Assembly (NCBI RefSeq): GCF_026151205.1
Contig: NC_087074.1
Coordinates: 16,937,962-17,001,961, forward strand
From: Bolinopsis microptera
Lineage: Eukaryota > Ctenophora > Tentaculata > Lobata > Bolinopsidae
Length of the DNA stretch: 64,000 nt
Direction: 5' to 3'
The notes beneath the pieces were generated by a model. That model saw only the letters and a program-made list of their open reading frames with translations. It was not told the DNA's origin and searched no databases. The position numbers and the translations under genes were made by a program. Numbering within the stretch: the first letter of the stretch is position 1; the number at the start of each line of letters is the position of its first letter. This document shows positions 46,391 to 57,798 of the stretch, one piece after another.

Positions 46391-49323
46391 TCACACTGTC
46401 TCTTTGCATATTTTCCTGTCTTTGTTCACCCATTCATCAGGACTAAGGATATAAGCCAGCATTATCACTAAGCATCCTGCTGCTGCAAATCCTGCCACAG
46501 TATAGAAGAAATATGACCATTTTTGTCTGTAAACGGAGGCATAGTTTGGATGGTCCCTATCAGTGGTTGTAATAGCTGCCATCAGTAGAGGGCAGATAAA
46601 TCCTGCTGCCTGGCCAACACTATTGAAAATTGACATTCTTACTGCCGAATTTTTGGGGTCCATTTCGTAGTTGATCATGAAAACAGATCCACCAAATAGT
46701 GTTGAAGCCATGATTGATGTTGAAATTAGAATTATGGTCGCACCTATGAATGACAGGTGGTATGAGAGAGCAATAAAGAAAATGATGTATGAAAGCATGG
46801 GAATTAGTGTACACATCATTCTGCACACTAACCATGAGCACAAAGTGTCCAGTATTTGAACCACATATGAGAATGCTATTGTACATAATGCTATGAGCAA
46901 AGTGAGGCTGATATTGAGATATGATATGAGTTGTGGATCTGCTCCAGTGATTTCATTAAGATAGAATGGCATTACACTAAGAATGCCATAGATAACTATA
47001 TTGTAAGCAAGAAGATATATGGAAAATGCTATCAAGTACAATCGGCAAAAGGACAATTTATTTGTAGGACTTGAAGGTTCATGGCTCTCTGATTTTAAAC
47101 TGGGTTTGTTTTCTTTCATGATCATATCCTTTTCCTCTAGTGTCATAAACCTGAAAAGTCTTGAATTAGAAAAGTTCAATTTGATATTTGGAGGAAGTTA
47201 ATGCGTAGTATGGTCACTCTTTAACTAATTTAGATATTTGACGCTGGTAGTAATACCGATGTAAAATGCAGTAACAAAAGTTTCAATTCAAAAATATTAT
47301 CGATTTAAGATAAGATCATGTGATCATTGTCGTCGAAAATCAGATTTTGGTAGCGTTTCACTGGATCAAAGACTTGTAATTCTATAGTGATAAGTACCAA
47401 CCACATACCAGCATTTTTCGGGAGATTCTTGAACAAATAGAAGTGTTAAAACCAAACCAATAGCGTAGCAAATGCCACTGTAATAAAAATAGTACTGCCA
47501 CCCAAAGATGTCTGTAATAAAGCCAGCAAGCACTCCACCAGTCCCACTCCCAATGTAGTTTGTTGCCCCTGTATTAGAGCGTTGAGAGTTAGATTATAAT
47601 CACTTATTATATAATCATCGATATTTTTATCACCTAAGTCAAGAAAATTACGACTATAGGAACTTAGAAGGATTAATTTTTTCAAATTTAACAAAATTAA
47701 TTACCAACTAGAGAGATGAAAATCTTACTCTCTTTCCCTATACCAAATTTAGAGATATAGTGAAAACTGAAGGACATCATGATACCAGCCACCACACCTC
47801 TTATTGCCTGATGAGAATTATTTACTATTTTTAAATTGACTCGTTATTTCATCAGCTATATATATATATACATGATGTTTTCGTCAGACATCATTTACCA
47901 GTAAAGACTAAAGACATTATTATCATCTTAAGTGCTAATACAGATTTTAGAACTGGATCCATATCGTGGTAGTACAGTAATAATACATGATACAGAAAGG
48001 TAGCCATGCCAGGTCGGGACAACTAAATCTAGACACTCTTTTAGCAGATTTAACATCTAGTCTTTAATAAAGCTTTTATATTATTTAAGGCTGTACTCTA
48101 ATATCAAATATGACAATGCATTGTAACCTGAGTAAAAATAACAATTGTCGGAGACAGAGCGGCAAATGTTGGGTAGCAAAACTGAATAGCTCCAGATAAT
48201 ATCAACCAGAATCTGTATGTTCTTGTGAATCCTGGGAGATGGAGAATAACTTTTAATTTTCCAAAATTTCATAATTAATAATTTGTAAATATTTGGCGCA
48301 AGGTTGCCGGCATTCTTTTTGTTCTTGCATTATTGCTCCCTTGGTCACCTTGAATCATAGCCAGGACAAAATTTAGCTTCAGTTGATAGTTATAATTAGT
48401 TGATAGTTATAATTAGTTATAATTAGATTCAATTAATTTATTAAATATCTATAGTTTAGGCCATAGTAGGTTTTTCTACTGTAGAACATAATAAGATTTT
48501 GACTTCTTTAATCGTTCACAGCGTAGCTCGTTCATCAAATTATTTATATTTCATTTTATTCGATTATATAATAAGCTCCAATGTTTTGCAAAAATTAATT
48601 TAAGTTTTAAAGTAAGGTAAGCGTGTGTACTAGTGTAAATTAAAATTATGGCTTACCAGTGAAATATTTTGCAACAAATGTAGTGAAGCACTGTGCAACG
48701 TAACCATAGAAATATGCACCTATCACCATTGCCTGGGTACTTTGGGACCAGCAGAACTGGCCAACATCATCAGGGTCGTCACAATCCTTCTTCACCATGC
48801 CCCCTATCATAGAGATAGATACTCCAAACCTGGGACAGCGGCTCTTATCCTTCAGACATTGTGGTAGTCATGACGACAAATTAACACCCGAATAATTTTA
48901 GCTGAATACTGCACATAGTTGAAGGAACTAAGATCTTTCCTAGAATCCAAAAAGAAAACAGACAATAGAGCCCATCATTGGGAAAGAAATTTAACTGACC
49001 ATCGCAAGCAGGAGAGGCAGCAACATTAGTGACTAGTTAATAAAGTTATTTAAAAGAAGAAAATTGGTCACTGCTACTAATAACAGAAGGAAATAAAGTT
49101 ACAAAGTGGGAGTTTCACAGTAAATAACGAAAACTGTGAAATAAACCGGACTTGAAAAATCTTAGGGGTAGTTTTAGAATAGGACATTGCGATATCACTC
49201 TTTTGGTAAATATTTGTAAAATACTCATTATCTTACGAACCTGGCACACATTTCAGTGTAAGCATTGCAAAGCAGACAGAGGTACGCAATGTAGCGTCTT
49301 CTTGTCCTGAACCAGTCCCACAT
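46391..49323 (-). CDS. SLC17-like: SLC17-type organic anion transporter (sialin/VGLUT/NPT family), 460 aa
   Basis: SLC17 proteins are 12-helix major-facilitator carriers that move organic anions such as sialic acid, glutamate, nucleotides or phosphate, in lysosomal, vesicular or plasma membranes. Six exons (49241-49323, 48657-48829, 48128-48231, 47705-47807, 47409-47568, 46391-47150) splice in phase with GT-AG borders to 1383 nt, from an ATG (MWDWFRTRRR) to a stop. Family features are a basic RTRRRY before helix 1, the luminal loop ending in GQFCWSQSTQ, then YFYGY, the mid-protein GTGGVLAGFI, the GWQYYFYYSG helix, and the late FNSVGQAAGFICPL helix. Length is close to the family norm. The substrate cannot be predicted. 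Sequence divergence from known subfamilies seems considerable. Confidence 0.88.
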
Positions 49324-49529
49324 CTACAGTCTGAGTGCGAGATGGAACATTTACCAACAAACAGAATACCTCAAACAAAATGGAAAAACTGACGAGTCGA
49401 GTCTCTGATCCGACCCTAATGTAATTAATTAAAAGATTAAGGTATGAACTTCTGCAGAAATATTAAACCTTCTCAAATAAGGTCCACATTCATATTGATA
49501 ATTTGGGATAAATATAGATATCACCGCAG

Positions 49530-49680
49530 CCTTGAGGGCGGTACTAAATATTGCACGCGCGTGCGCGTGCAATATTTTATATCTCCACGAGGGCTCCAGC
49601 CCGAGGCGGAGATATTTTCGTATAGCACGGAGGGCCCAACGGGCCCGAGTGCTATACGATAGTTCCGCCCTCATGGCGAG
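49530..49680. repeat. cloverleaf-like DNA palindrome: three hairpins inside an outer stem
   Basis: An outer stem TGAGGGCGGTACT pairs with AGTTCCGCCCTCA. It encloses three consecutive hairpins: AATATTGCACGCG around a CGTGC centre, ATATCTCC/GGAGATAT with an inner GGGCT/AGCCC stem, and CGTATAGCAC/GTGCTATACG with an inner GGGCCC stem. It does not fit a tRNA. The function or mobile origin is unknown. Confidence 0.75.
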
Positions 49681-50019
49681 GAATGATATCGTGTATATCC
49701 ATGAGCGGGCGCTTCTCAAGTGTAGTTGTAATGCTACTAATTAGATGATCATTTACTAAGTTTTATAAATGTAAATATATCAACAATGTAATATATCCAC
49801 AAGTGGGCGTTTATCACGAAGCTTCAGTTTCCAACAATCACAGCAAATTAATGTACAAGATTTCAGAAATTTTACGAGAAAATCATGTTGCTTTTAGTTT
49901 AAGATGTAGAACAGGCCAAAATGACTGACTATAGAACGAAAAACCGGCCGCTATCAAACAATGTTTCAGCTCATTGTTTCATGTACATATAATTTTATTG
50001 TAAACGATCAAAATATAGG

Positions 50020-50247
50020 CCCTCTCTCCCTCTCTCCCTCATCTCCTTATCTCCTTCTCACCCTCTCTCACTCTCTCACTCTCTCCCTATCTTCCTTTCT
50101 CCTTCTCCCACTCTCCTTACCTCCCTCTCTCCCTCTATCACTCTCTCTTTATCTCCCTCTCTCCTCATCTCCCTCTCTCCTCCTCTCCCTTTCTCCTCCT
50201 CTCCCTCTCTTTCTCTCCCTCTCTACTTCTCTACCTCTCTCCCTCCC
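50020..50247. repeat. degenerate CTCTCC-rich tract
   Basis: Polypyrimidine stretch of about 230 bp made of CTCC, CTCT and TCTC units with scattered changes. Confidence 0.9.
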
Positions 50248-50649
50248 TGGAACCAGAACAAGCACCGCCAGTCGCCACAGAGCAGCTGCTACTACCACGT
50301 GAGTTGTCATTATCAGTTACCAGGGTAACCAGGGTTACCCGGGTAACCAGTTACTAGAGTTTCTGTAGCAGCTACTGAGTGACTGGACAATCAAAAGTAG
50401 TAACCCAGAGAGCTCGAGATCACAGTCTGATCATGGACATTGAATATGAAAGTTAAAGATCAAATTTATAACATCAATTTAAATGGCAGTTTCAAAACAA
50501 AAACAGGGCAAAATATTTTTCGGGAACACAATAGAATAACACGTAAAATGTCGGCCTAAATTTCAAGGTTTATCAACTGAAATAGTGAACTGAAAATGGT
50601 AAACACAAAACAATTATCGATACTGAAAAATATCACCGGGCCGGTTATT

Positions 50650-50716
50650 CAAATTCGTGGAGACTTTATGTCTAAGCCGGTGACACCGGCTTAGACATAT
50701 AGTCTCCACGAATTTG
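50650..50716. repeat. 67-bp perfect-stem hairpin
   Basis: The arms of about 32 bp, starting CAAATTCGTGGAGACT, are inverted around the centre GGTGACACC. There is one small mismatch or bulge (TTTATG versus CATATA). It could be a tiny MITE. Confidence 0.75.
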
Positions 50717-51225
50717 GTAACCATAGTAACAGTGTGTCACGTGTTAATTATGAGCCAATCATGGCAACCTGCGTGATATAAGGTGAGCTCAGAGCTAGAG
50801 TTCAGAGTTGATACATTCTTTCCATCCACATATTGCCGTGGGAACTATTAAAGTGTACTGTGTAGTGTGTAAGTGTGGATCAATAACACTGTTCAGTGTT
50901 CAGATTTCATGTCATCTGCTCACGAGATGTATCATCAGCCCTACCGGACACAAAAATATATCGCTACTGGACAAATTTCATGCGGGCTATATTGGCTGTA
51001 TTGTTACTTGTCACGTTAAATGTCGTCTGCTCGCGTGCTGTATGTTAAGCGGGCTGGACGCGCACTGTGTCTTGTAACATCGGGCTGCGAGTGCTCAGAT
51101 GACAAAATATAGCCCGCTGGTGGATATATGTCATGATGGCTCTTTCCAAGGTTCTTATCAACAAAGTGTTTACTCACAGCGAGAACCCATTTAACCCTGT
51201 GTTGAAATAATGTTGGGCTACACGT

Positions 51226-51382
51226 CTAGTGGCCGTATCGTGGCCGTATAGTGACCGTATAGTGACCGTATAGTGGCCGTATAGTGGCCGTATAGTGGCC
51301 GTATCGTGGCCGTATAGTTGCCGTATAGTGGCCGTATAGTGACCGTATAGTGGCCGTATAGTGGCAGTATAGTGGCCGTATC
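51226..51382. repeat. 11-bp minisatellite
   Basis: Unit about CGTATAGTGGC, some 14 copies, with A/C and T/C variants that produce GTGACC and GTATCGTGG units. It is unrelated in sequence to the 11-bp array at 26.6 kb. Confidence 0.92.
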
Positions 51383-51676
51383 GTGCTCAAACCTAATCTC
51401 CATCTTTCCCCAAATTCTTTATACAATTCTTTATACGACGAATCATATTTAATTTTATGCTCCATAATGAACACGGATCTTTTTGGGCCACCCTGTATAA
51501 TTGACCGAAATTTCACAGTTTTGACTGAATTTTTGACCAGTGACCATGTTATATACTCGTTTTAGCAGTTTTAGTACTATACATTAATCAGTATTTTAGC
51601 GTAGTATTTTAAGGCATTTATTAGTGTACAACATTTAGTACAGCAGGGTAGTGCAGAGAATTCAGTTTAACACCTC

Positions 51677-51905
51677 TGTTTTGGGGAGCAGAGAGTTCAT
51701 TTTAACATCTCTGTTTTGATTATCAGAGGGTGCATTTTAGAACCTCTGTTCTGGTTACAAAGAGGATAGTCTAGGAATTGCTTAGAGCAGAGAGTTTTGG
51801 GGAGCAGAGAGTTCATTTTAACATCTCTGTTTTGATTATCAGAGGGTGCATTTTAACACCTCTGTTTTAGTTACGAGGAGGATAGTTTGGGATTTGTTTA
51901 GAGAT
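51677..51905. repeat. tandem duplication of about 115 bp
   Basis: Two adjacent copies begin TTTTGGGGAGCAGAGAGTTC and run through GATTATCAGAGGGTGCATTT. They differ by a few substitutions. Confidence 0.8.
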
Positions 51906-52802
51906 TGCTAAAACGAGTGGGAGATTGTTTATACTGTCTGGGGATATTTAAGAGTGGGCCTGTTGGATGGCAGGACACTTTTTGGTTTGAATACAGCAGA
52001 CGTTTACAGTTAATGTTTACAGTTAAAGACCTAGGATATTTGAATTATTGAGATATTATATTGAGGAACACTGAGATATTGTAATTACAATTCTTAACGG
52101 TTTATTCAATTTGAAGTACTTTCCCTTGTCACCTTCCTTAACCAAATTGTAAGGAAAAGAGCCTTTTATCAACCAATCATTGAGCTCAGGTTGAGTGGCA
52201 CGAGTCACCATTGAGGTACTGGAAGCTGAATATCCGGAGAAACTTTGATGAAAGGAAAAGTTTGAAAATGTACTACCGGTAGGACATTTTCAGATATTAT
52301 CAGCTTTCCGTGACCCAATTTCACTGTTTAGACTGAATTTTTATTGAATGACCAATAAATGATGCATCAGGATATTTTAGTATTCAAACCCTCTCAAAAT
52401 TTATCATTTTTATTATATTATATTTTGTTGTAATTATTAGTATAGCTGTTGCACTTGATAGCAGTACATATACAATTTGTACATTGTAGATGAAGCGCAA
52501 TCTAATCTTGCCTCTAGGATATGAGTATAACACACTATAGCAATGGTATCGAACTGATTATTATTAGTTCTATAATCTATACTATACCATTAGAGCATTA
52601 GACTTCATTGTTGCTATTATGATGGCAGATTGTTTAGAAAACCTAACTTCAATTTGTGAGGTGAAATGTGCTAAATATCCTGTTAAAAACTTCATACTGA
52701 ATAATATGATAAATTCAACTCAATTAATCAATATTTACTGAATTAAATTGATTGATAGTAACTCACTGTCTCCATTCATGAGGATGTTGACTGCCGAAGG
52801 AT
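51906..52802. other. intergenic, upstream of the zinc-finger genes
   Basis: AT-rich, with no recognised gene or element. It may contain the promoter or 5' exons of the gene at 52803. Confidence 0.35.
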
Positions 52803-53735
52803 ATGGAAAGTAATAAGCAGAGCTCGTTTTTCACGTGCGGATTTTGCGGAGTTAAGTACAGTGATGAGCAACATTTCTTAGAACATGTAAAGGAACATCA
52901 CCAGTGCAAACGAAAACTCTTAACAAGAAACGTGTCACTCAGGACTACAGAAAATAATGCCATCAGTCGACATGATGTAGATGTTGAAACTCGTGGTGAA
53001 CTACCAGTTGAGACCAATGAGCGTGAATTAGATGTTGAAAGTGGTCAACTCGAACTTATTATTGGAACTAACCAATCTGTAGCAGTAAATTCAGTAAACA
53101 CAGATATTTTGTGTGCAAAGATCAATGAAACAAGAAATTTTCAATGAAACAAGATGATTCCTCAGATTCAAGAAGGAAGTGCGAGACCTAACGTCCCTTT
53201 TTCCGATAGAGCTGACAGTGGAATTGTTCCTAATACAAAGGAATATAAAAGGCGGTTTGGTTCAAGCTGCATGGCTGAAGATACTGCATCATCTTCCAAT
53301 GTATCTAGGACTCTGTCTAATAATGGAAAATTAAGAGTCATCCGTCGAATATATCATTGCAGTTTCTGTTGTTCTCAATTTGTTGACAGCGAAAGATTTA
53401 CTATTCATTTAGAAAAGCATGTCCAATCATCTGAAAAGCTTGGACAGAAATCCTCATCTAAGAAAACTGTAAAATCCCGCCACCAGAGAGGTGCACAACA
53501 CGTATATCAGTGTGGGGAGTGTCCCTACTCTTCACACATAAAGAGCTCTTACAAGAGACACGTGAGTATCCACCTCCCTGAGAAGCTGTGGAGGTGTCCT
53601 TACTGTCCGTACCGGGGTGCTGACTGGACATATCTCAAAAAACACATCCGGGGGAGACACTCGGAGTCTTATAGTTGCTTCATGTCATCTTGGTCACCCA
53701 TGAGGGGTACCAACTGTGGTGTCAGGAGAGAGTGA
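52803..53735 (+). CDS. C2H2 zinc-finger protein A, with an in-frame TGA
   Basis: C2H2 fingers usually bind DNA. The frame runs from ATG 52803 to TGA 53145-53147 and continues in the same frame from 53148 to a stop at 53733-53735. The first part has one finger (C12, C15, H28, H32/33). The second has three more: YHCSFCCSQF, YQCGECPYSS and WRCPYCPYRG, each completed by an H-x3-5-H pair. The TGA lies within a partial 19-bp tandem duplication (AATGAAACAAGA twice), so it could be a replication-slippage mutation, an undetected small intron, or a read-through site. The frame ends where the 30-bp minisatellite begins. A paralogue lies at 55296. Confidence 0.72.
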
Positions 53736-54727
53736 GAGTGAGGAGACATTGTCAGGAGAGAGGGAGAGTGAGGAGACATTGTCAGGAGAGAGGGAGAGTG
53801 AGGAGACACTGTTAGGAGAGAGTGAGAGTGAGGAGACACTGTTAGGATTGTTAGGAGAGAGTGAGAGTGAGGAGACATTGTCAGGAGAGAGGGAGAGTGA
53901 GGAGACACTGTTAGGATTGTTAGGAGAGAGTGAGAGTGAGGATACATTGTCAGGAGAGAGGGAGAGTGAGGAGACACTGTTAGGATTGTTAGGAGAGAGT
54001 GAGAGTGAGGAGACATTGTCAGGAGAGAGGGAGAGTTAGGAGACATTGTCAGGAGAGAGGGAGAGTGAGGAGACATTGTCAGGAGAGAGGGAGAGTGAGG
54101 AGACATTGTCAGGAGAGAGGGAGAGTGAGGAGACATTGTCAGGAGAGAGGGAGAGTAAGGAGACACTGTCAGGTGAGAGGGAGAGTGAGGAGACTCTGTC
54201 AGGTGAGAAGGAGAGTGAGGAGATATTGTCAGGAGAGAGGGAGAGTGAGGAGACACTGTCAGGTGAGAGGGAGAGTGAGGAGACATTGACAGGAGAGAGG
54301 GAGAGTGAGGAGACATTGTCAGGAGAGAGGGAGAGTGAGGAGATATTGTCAGGAGAGAGGGAGAGTGAGGAGACACTGTCAGGTGAGAGGGAGAGTGAGG
54401 AGACATTGTCAGGAGAGAGGGAGAGTGAGGAGACATTCTCAAGAGAGAGGGAGAGTGAGGAGACATTGTCAGGAGAGAGGGAGAGTGAGGAGACATTGTT
54501 AGGAGAGAGGGAGAGTGAGGAGACACTGTCAGGTGAGAGGGAGAGTGAGGAGACATTGTCAGGAGAGAGGGAGAGTGAGGAGACATTGTCAGGAGAGAGG
54601 GAGAGTGAGGAGACATTCTCAAGAGAGAGGGAGAGTGAGGAGACATTGTCAGGAGAGAGGGAGAGTGAGGAGACATTGTCAGGAGAGAGGGAGAGTGAGG
54701 AGACACTGTCAGGTGAGGGGGAGAGTG
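53726..54727 (+). repeat. 30-bp minisatellite, about 33 units
   Basis: The unit contains GAGAGTGAGGAGACATTGTC plus AGGAGAGAGG, with variants ACATT/ACACT and AGGA/AGGT and a few 39-bp units near the left. In the plus frame it would encode ESEETLSGER repeats (53716-54039 and 54046-54816), broken once by a G-to-T change making TAG at 54037. The unit resembles the inter-finger linker of the gene at 55296 (LSGEWERDL). It directly follows zinc-finger gene A, but in a different frame. Confidence 0.93.
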
Positions 54728-54816
54728 AGTATACTGTCAGCTCAGTGCCAGGGATCTGGAAACATCTTCAATTACAGCATTCTGTATTTTATAATTCATT
54801 ACTTGAGGAACGGTGA

Positions 54817-55295
54817 TGGTCATTTAATAACCAGAACAAGGTGACCATAATAGAGCTGTCATTAAAATAAATAACAGCAGGCCAGCATATTACTGATGAT
54901 ACGGAAATACTATCCTCCGAATCATCCTTTTACATACTAATGTGGTTACTGTTTTTTTCTGTTTTTCGGAATTCTCTTACTAGTAAAAGCTAGCTTTCTT
55001 AATTATAATACAATTAAAACTTCGAAATTATGTCATAATTTCGAAGATTAATTGTATACTATGAGGAGCGATTATTGTTTGTTATTATTTTATGAATCAA
55101 GATGTAGTGCAGTTGCCTATTTTGTTATTCCACTATTGTTATTATCATAGTGTATTTGCTAATAAAAAACAGTAAATATGCATTTTTCAAAAATTGAGAT
55201 TGTCTTGTACTTTTCTATTGTTAAAAATTTGATGTTTATCTTAAAACTGTATACGTGACATCTTGGACCTGTTAAATACAGTAACTAGTTTATGA
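54817..55295. other. spacer with a short hairpin
   Basis: No gene seen. The stem ACAATTAA...CTTCGAAATTATG / CATAATTTCGAAG...TTAATTGT at about 55010-55055 could be a small fold-back repeat. Confidence 0.5.
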
Positions 55296-56180
55296 ATGCC
55301 CAGGTTGAAGACTGCTACAATCTACATGTATGATCATAGTGGTGAGACTGGTATGATACGTAGATATTGTGGAAATGAATCTGATCAAATCAATAAAACC
55401 AAATCTCACAATCTTATCGAGACAGCGAAAGACAGTTTTCTTCACAGATTCAGATGTGGATTCTGTGGCCAGGCTTTCCAATCTGAGGAATTGTTTTTGT
55501 CACATTTGCGTGAGAGGAAGAGGAGGAAACTCACTGTAATAGTGAAACCGGAGCAATTGAAAAAACAACCTGTACCACTTGCTGAGTCAGAGCCTGAACA
55601 GTATAATACGAGGCCGTATAAACATGTGATAGTAAGCGATACAATATCTGTCAAAAAGGCAATTAAACAAGAAAGTGTAATTGAACTTCATGGTCAATCA
55701 GACCCAATAGAGCTAACTCATCATGTAACGAAATCGGAAGATATCTGTTGGAATGGTGACTTAAACATAACCTGCTTACCCGCTAACCCTAACAAGCAGA
55801 AAAAAGATAAGTATAAAATGTACGAGTTTAGTGGCCCTCTCATTTCAGACACAGAGCCAAGTTTCTTCGATTGCACAGAGTGTTGTTTCAGAGGTAAGAC
55901 AAGCGAAGCATTAGCTGACCACGTTACCACTCGCTGCCACAGAATGCTCCATCTCATTAGGGAGAGAGAGAAGGTTTATTACGATTGCTCGGAGTGTTGT
56001 TTCAGAGCCTCCACTAACATTGCTTTAGAGAACCACATTAGAGTACTGCACAAGTCTCCGAGACTGTCAGGAGAGTGGGAGAGAGACCTCTCTCACTCCG
56101 AGTATCTGGACTGCTCTTGTTGTTGTTTTAGAGCACAGACTGAGGAGGCATTGTCACGACACGTAAAGATACGACATTAA
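55296..56180 (+). CDS. C2H2 zinc-finger protein B, 294 aa
   Basis: An intact frame from ATG to TAA. The first finger, FRCGFCGQAFQSEELFLSHL, lacks a standard second histidine, having Arg/Lys-rich sequence instead. It aligns with the first finger of protein A. A long linker of about 130 residues follows. Then come three fingers in a shared style: FDCTECCFRG, YDCSECCFRA and LDCSCCCFRA, each with a C-x2-C-C-F core and a terminal H-x4-5-H pair. The extra cysteine next to each finger core is unusual. Same strand and architecture as protein A suggest local duplication. Function unknown; a nuclear role is inferred from the fold. Confidence 0.78.
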   Translation: MPRLKTATIYMYDHSGETGMIRRYCGNESDQINKTKSHNLIETAKDSFLHRFRCGFCGQAFQSEELFLSHLRERKRRKLTVIVKPEQLKKQPVPLAESEPEQYNTRPYKHVIVSDTISVKKAIKQESVIELHGQSDPIELTHHVTKSEDICWNGDLNITCLPANPNKQKKDKYKMYEFSGPLISDTEPSFFDCTECCFRGKTSEALADHVTTRCHRMLHLIREREKVYYDCSECCFRASTNIALENHIRVLHKSPRLSGEWERDLSHSEYLDCSCCCFRAQTEEALSRHVKIRH

Positions 56181-57340
56181 CATCCTCCGCTCACATTGTC
56201 ACAAGAAAACCTCAGTTTTACCATTTTATTTGTGTTTCTCAGAGCTCAGGATGCGCCCTCTTTAAATCAGCACTTAACGTTATTCCAGTGTGCCACTCAT
56301 CAGCACTGATATTGTCTTACGTGCTGTTTAGGGAGTCTGTTAGGTGATTTGTTTAGCTATATTCCTGTAGTTCATCTCCTTCTACGGTTATATCACTGAT
56401 TATATTTGTTGTTTAACGATGTCAATCAAATAATATTAAGGGACTATTTTATGGACCTTAAATGAGTTTGTGGTCACGAATATTCAAATTATTTATTTAT
56501 AACGGTCTTTAGTCTTAGCAGATATTCGAACTCTCTATTTTTAACAGATTAATGTTTTAAAGCGGATGCATTATATTTATCATAGTTACAATATTGCACA
56601 TAATTTAATTCATTTCTTATCGTATAATTTTATGTCATTTCCATTTTGTTTGCATATTATGATTAATGTTATCAACGACTTGAAGTAAAAAATAACTACT
56701 TCGTATTTATCTGCTTGGCACTTAAATTAATAATGTATCGATACTTAATATACAAGTTTAGGATGTTCAAGGAAAGGCGGGAAATTTAATTTTTGTTACA
56801 ATTATTATTATCATCTTCAAGCTGGCGAACGGCCTACAGATAGAAAACAATGTAATCTTATAGACTGTCAAAGTTTAAAACGCGCATTGGTATAGCACGT
56901 GACTAATAAGGTCATATTTATATTTCTTAACATATTCTTGATCCTAACACAATACACATCAACTCGTTTTTAGAATAATATAAATGTTGAAAAAAGTAAA
57001 ACTTTGTCGATAAACATAGAAATGAACACATCAAATCATTTTAATATTGCAACATGAACAAAGTAAACATGACTAATGTGTAAACTATAAATGGGTAATG
57101 TAGAATGTAGAATGTAGATCATGCATATGATAATTTTATACATGGCTGTAATACATACCACGACATATGGCTCAAAATATGCTCGAACCCTTACTTCGGG
57201 GGACGGGACAGTCTGGCGATAAAATACAGAAATTGATCATCATCATTCATCAAGGGGTTCGTCTAAATAGCCCCGTGTTCTTCTATCTTACTACATATTT
57301 TAATAAATATGTATCTTATAAGTGGTTTCAAATGCTTCAA
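56181..57340. other. intergenic, one short shared repeat
   Basis: At 56768-56812 a segment starting AAGGAAAGGCGGGAAATTTA is repeated almost exactly at 60034-60078. No gene supported. Confidence 0.5.
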
Positions 57341-57344
57341 ATTA

Positions 57345-57715
57345 CATTGTTTTAAGTCCAATGTCCGAACGTGCTTAGTCACTCTACAGTCGATCTTCGA
57401 GATACTTCTAAAAGGGCCCCCGACAGTTGAGACCAACCTGAATCGATGTATTTTTGGAGGCTGATTCCGAATCACCCCCATGACCCCATGATATAGGGTC
57501 AAAATGCTCCCCTGGCGATATATGAGCTGGTCCCAAGTCCAGACGCCATTTTATTCTTTGTAATTTTCAATAACCCTGTTTAGTCATTGACTACTGATAT
57601 GACCGTATAATAAGAAAGTTTGTCTAATTTCTCGTTAGAGTTAGGGTTTCAGCATATGCTTTTGTTAAAGATTTGGTTAGGGTTAGGGTTGGGATCAGAT
57701 TAGTCATTAGAGGGC
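57345..57715 (-). repeat. dispersed repeat B, copy 2 (uninterrupted)
   Basis: Inverted relative to 23041-23840. It includes TACAGTCGATCTTCGAGATA and GCTGATTCCGAATCA, and reads straight through the site where copy 1 has its 418-bp retroelement insertion. It ends with TTAGGGTTAGGG-like sequence. Confidence 0.78.
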
Positions 57716-57798
57716 TAGGATTTCGAATAGCCATTCACGGCCAGCTACAGAACGTGTTTAAAAAGTCACGTGACAGTCGAGTGTAGAGTGATTTATCA

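Noticed and set aside
46620-46886. Alternative minus-strand frame over the transporter
   Set aside because: It overlaps the last SLC17 exon in another frame and lacks family resemblance.
50808-51077. 89-residue Cys-rich frame as a secreted peptide
   Set aside because: It has no convincing signal sequence, and the cysteines come from an internally repetitive stretch.
51218-51516. Frames with repeated TIRPLYGHYTA
   Set aside because: They are translations of the 11-bp minisatellite.
53669-54706. 345-residue minus-strand frame with SPHSPSLLTM repeats
   Set aside because: It is the antisense of the 30-bp minisatellite; the unit length keeps every frame open.
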